Assembly: GCF_020524625.1 (NCBI RefSeq)
Contig: NZ_JAIVLL010000003.1
Location: forward strand, 180,442-244,441
Length of the DNA stretch: 64,000 bases
Direction of reading: 5' to 3'
Source of the DNA: Brevundimonas poindexterae
Lineage (GTDB): Bacteria > Pseudomonadota > Alphaproteobacteria > Caulobacterales > Caulobacteraceae
Position 1 is the first letter of the stretch; the number at the start of each line of letters is the position of its first letter. Shown one piece after another: positions 62,349 through 64,000 of the stretch. The position numbers and the translations under genes are program-made. The notes under the pieces are model-generated. The model was not told the DNA's origin, did not search any database, and worked only from the letters and a program-made list of their open reading frames with translations.

Positions 62349-63184
62349 TAGGTCGTCGAGGCTGAAGGTTCGCCCGCAGCGATGACGTCTCCGCGCCGGT
62401 CCAGCCGGATCAGATGCGCCAGAAGGGACTGGGCCGCCGCCGGCCACAGGGCTCGGTCGATCCCGGCATAGAGGGCGGGCACCATGTCCAGCGCCGAGGC
62501 CGTACCCTGGGCCAGCTGATCCAGCACCTGACGGTCGCGCTCCAGCCGGTGGGCCTTCAGCGCCTCAAGAAAGGGCAGGGGATCGGTGACAGGCCCGCCA
62601 TGGGTGGGCCACAGGATGTCGTAGTTGCCCGCGATCACCCGTTCGAGACTGTCCATATAGGCGTCCATGTCGCCCTCCGGCGGAGACACCACGCTGGTCG
62701 ACCAGCCCATCACATGGTCACCGCTGAACAGGGCGTTCTCATCGGGAAGGGCAAACGCCAGGTGTTCCGCGGCATGGCCCGGGGTGGCGACCGCGCGGAG
62801 GGTCCAGCCGTCGCCCGGCACCTCATCTCCGTCGCCCAGCACCGTATCGGGAGCGACCGCTACATGCCCCAGAACCGGCGCGCCGACAGCCTGCGCAAAC
62901 GGCCTGGCCAGCGGCAGATGGTCCGCATGGCCATGGGTGACCAGCACGGCGGTGACGGTCTCGCCTTCGACCGCCTTCAATAGGGCCGCCAGATGGCCGG
63001 CATCGTCTGGGCCGGGATCGATCACGGCGACCGACGCGCCATTCCCGACGATGAAGGTGCCCGTGCCCGCGAAGGTGAAGGGGCCGGGGTTGCGGGCCAA
63101 CACTCGCCGGATACGCGGGGTCAGGCGCTCTGCCTCGCCGTACCGGGGCACGAAGTCGCGCACGAACGGGATGGCCGCGCTCAT
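62333..63184 (-). CDS. MBL-fold metallo-hydrolase (LACTB2/RNase Z-like)
   Basis: A 283-residue metallo-beta-lactamase-fold protein. VTHGHADHLPLARPF carries the metal motif HxHxDH, with GDHVMGWSTSVVSPPEGDM and WPTHGGP giving further ligands. LACTB2-like members are endoribonucleases or hydroxyacylglutathione hydrolase relatives. ATG 63184; it overlaps the following minus-strand frame (ATGA). Confidence 0.88.
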   Translation of the reverse strand: MSAAIPFVRDFVPRYGEAERLTPRIRRVLARNPGPFTFAGTGTFIVGNGASVAVIDPGPDDAGHLAALLKAVEGETVTAVLVTHGHADHLPLARPFAQAVGAPVLGHVAVAPDTVLGDGDEVPGDGWTLRAVATPGHAAEHLAFALPDENALFSGDHVMGWSTSVVSPPEGDMDAYMDSLERVIAGNYDILWPTHGGPVTDPLPFLEALKAHRLERDRQVLDQLAQGTASALDMVPALYAGIDRALWPAAAQSLLAHLIRLDRRGDVIAAGEPSASTTYQLRG

Positions 63185-63558
63185 GCGGGGTGCTCGCCCC
63201 GCGTCTGGCCCGGGCCTTGCGTTAAGAGGTCGTAAACCTTCTGCGGAGTGCTTTTCATGGCCCGGACCCTGGCTCTGGATGTGTCAAATCGGCTCTTGCC
63301 GGTCGCTGTCGCTGTCCTGTGTATCATGGCGAGCCAGCTGGTGGTGGCGTCCTGCACGCCTGAGCCGGCCCCGTACGCCTCGCGGGTCACCATCCTGCGA
63401 TAGGGCGCCCGCGACGGCGCCGACTCACCTTTCTGCTCCCGAAAGAATTTCGCCGCCTTCGCGCCGAAGTCCGCACAAACCATGCTCGGGATCCAATTCT
63501 CCGGCTGGGGAGTGATACCGGTTTCACGCTCTCCCGTGAGGGGAAGTGTGTCTGTCAT
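63181..63558 (-). CDS. Possible small protein overlapping a plus-strand gene
   Basis: A 125-residue open frame coupled to the MBL gene by an ATGA overlap. No hydrophobic segment or motif is recognised. Its 5' half has GC-rich codons typical of this genome, but its second half uses several rare codons (ATA, ACA, AGA). It overlaps the plus-strand small lipoprotein at 63257-63403, and only one may be real. Confidence 0.35.
   Translation of the reverse strand: MTDTLPLTGERETGITPQPENWIPSMVCADFGAKAAKFFREQKGESAPSRAPYRRMVTREAYGAGSGVQDATTSWLAMIHRTATATGKSRFDTSRARVRAMKSTPQKVYDLLTQGPGQTRGEHPA
63222..63236 (+). promoter_or_regulatory. Near-match to a CtrA site before 63257
   Basis: TTAA-N7-TAAA matches TTAA-N7-TTAA at seven of eight bases and lies 20 bases upstream of the 63257 ATG. 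Tentative. Confidence 0.22.
63257..63403 (+). CDS. Small predicted lipoprotein (48 residues)
   Basis: A 48-residue plus-strand frame encoding a hydrophobic N-terminus (RLLPVAVAVLCIMASQLVV) followed by the lipobox-like VASC and a short tail. A GGAG ribosome site lies 10 bases before the ATG, and its third codon positions are mostly G or C. It opposes the minus-strand frame 63181-63558. Function unknown. Confidence 0.45.
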   Translation: MARTLALDVSNRLLPVAVAVLCIMASQLVVASCTPEPAPYASRVTILR

Positions 63559-63713
63559 ATGCAACAATTACAGGGCACTAGGCGCAGTGTGGCTTGATTG
63601 CGACAATGTGGCGACGAATGGGTTACGCGCCTGTAATTATCGTGCGTCATCTGGTCCCGGGGTTTAAGGTCCAAGGCAATCTGTGTGCATTGGGGTGCGC
63701 AGATAATGGTTGT

Positions 63714-63747
63714 CGAGGCGTGGGGGACCCACGGGATCTTCGCCTCG
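63714..63747 (+). promoter_or_regulatory. Structured leader of the TonB-dependent receptor gene
   Basis: CGAGGCG (63714-63720) pairs with CGCCTCG (63741-63747), and the loop has a smaller TGGG-GGA-CCCA hairpin (63721-63731). The structure ends six bases before the AGGAGG ribosome site (63753-63758). It may be a regulatory or stabilising 5' leader. Upstream 63559-63713 shows no gene. Confidence 0.4.
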
Positions 63748-63766
63748 GCCACAGGAGGACCAAAGC

Positions 63767-64000
63767 TTGAAAACCCAGACCATTCGCCAACGCTTGCTGC
63801 AATCGACCATGATCGGCGGAACCGCCCTGATGGCGCTTGTTGCGGCTCCGGCCGTCGGCCTGCTGGCTCCCAGCACCGCCATGGCCCAGGACCTGGTGCA
63901 GGGCGCTGTCTCCGGCACGGTTGAAACGCAGGCGCAGACGCCGATCGCCGGCGCCACCGTGACGCTGCAATCGGTGTCGCAGGGCTTCACCCGCAGCTAC
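63767..64000 (+). CDS. TonB-dependent receptor-like protein, 5' end
   Basis: The first 78 codons of a gene that runs off the window. The start is TTG at 63767 with a strong AGGAGG ribosome site eight bases upstream. The signal peptide is long (TMIGGTALMALVAAPAVGLLAPSTAMAQ), then GAVSGTVETQAQTPIAGATVTLQSVSQGFTRSY, a carboxypeptidase-regulatory-like (CarboxypepD_reg) repeat found at the N-terminus of many TonB-dependent receptors and OmpA-related receptors. The barrel is not in the window, so the receptor class is inferred. Confidence 0.72.
   Translation, partial: MKTQTIRQRLLQSTMIGGTALMALVAAPAVGLLAPSTAMAQDLVQGAVSGTVETQAQTPIAGATVTLQSVSQGFTRSY

Noticed and set aside
63566..63638. 9-bp inverted repeat AATTACAGG/CCTGTAATT with 55-base spacer
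   Set aside because: Repeats of this length and spacing are expected several times by chance in a window of this size, and no transcript or gene boundary supports it.
1..64000. CRISPR arrays or insertion sequences
   Set aside because: No regularly spaced identical repeats with unique spacers and no transposase gene were found on either strand.

Overview
The window is about 64 kb of dense, GC-rich chromosome from an alphaproteobacterium, most likely Caulobacteraceae (Brevundimonas- or Caulobacter-like). This is inferred from several things together: an imuA-imuB-dnaE2 mutasome under a GTTC-N7-GTTC LexA box, a class I lysyl-tRNA synthetase, an ATP12-type F1 chaperone, a CC0125-like lipoprotein, several hybrid histidine kinases, a possible general-stress (EcfG-type) promoter, and the start of a TonB-dependent receptor with a carboxypeptidase-like N-terminal repeat. 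Genes are tightly packed, many overlap by 1-4 bases, and no prophage, insertion sequence or CRISPR array is visible. It reads as core chromosome rather than an island.

Layout. 0-8 kb: end of a cyclophilin, an Ppx/GppA phosphatase, hspQ, phenylalanine hydroxylase, then a minus-strand arginine-succinyltransferase catabolic operon (M20 hydrolase-astA-astD-astB). 8-18 kb: a small membrane protein, tamB-tamA, a lipoprotein, a membrane hybrid kinase, a CaiB-type CoA-transferase/racemase and tRNA-Lys(UUU). 18-25 kb: a methyltransferase, then the SOS mutasome dnaE2-imuB-imuA and a small Cys-rich protein. 25-34 kb: lipoproteins, a possible stress-induced small protein, tgt, a DegP-like protease, rarA, membrane proteins of unknown function, an RluA-type pseudouridine synthase. 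34-38.4 kb: DUF2214 protein, then crcB-RluC type synthase-HAD phosphatase-atp12, and a glutaredoxin-MauE fusion. 38.4-38.9 kb: a gene-free 514-bp gap made mostly of repeats. 39-50.6 kb: queA, a histidine-kinase-like protein without a catalytic ATPase domain, DUF305 and DUF4126-like proteins, lysK, an SH3 protein, an S24-family regulator, a serine hydrolase, a tandem pair of paralogous unknown proteins, two hotdog thioesterases, and a second full hybrid kinase. 50.8-64 kb: queC-queE-queD and a GNAT enzyme, pirin, aroC, a degenerate J-domain protein, pdxH, a TetR regulator, uridine kinase, an acyl-CoA synthetase, an MBL-fold hydrolase and the first 78 codons of a TonB-dependent receptor.

How the genes fit together. 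Queuosine synthesis is spread over three places (tgt, queA, queCED) but is represented from preQ0 assembly to tRNA insertion. Envelope assembly (TamA/TamB, DegP, many lipoproteins) and signalling (three hybrid-kinase-type proteins, a TetR and an S24 regulator) are prominent. DNA damage tolerance is covered by RarA and the mutasome. The most unusual items are the PAS-HisKA-receiver protein lacking HATPase_c at 40059-41519, the 9-bp/63-bp repeat array at 38452-38549, the tandem unknown paralogs at 47268-48029, a QueD homologue without the usual cysteine, and several unassigned palindromic operator candidates.
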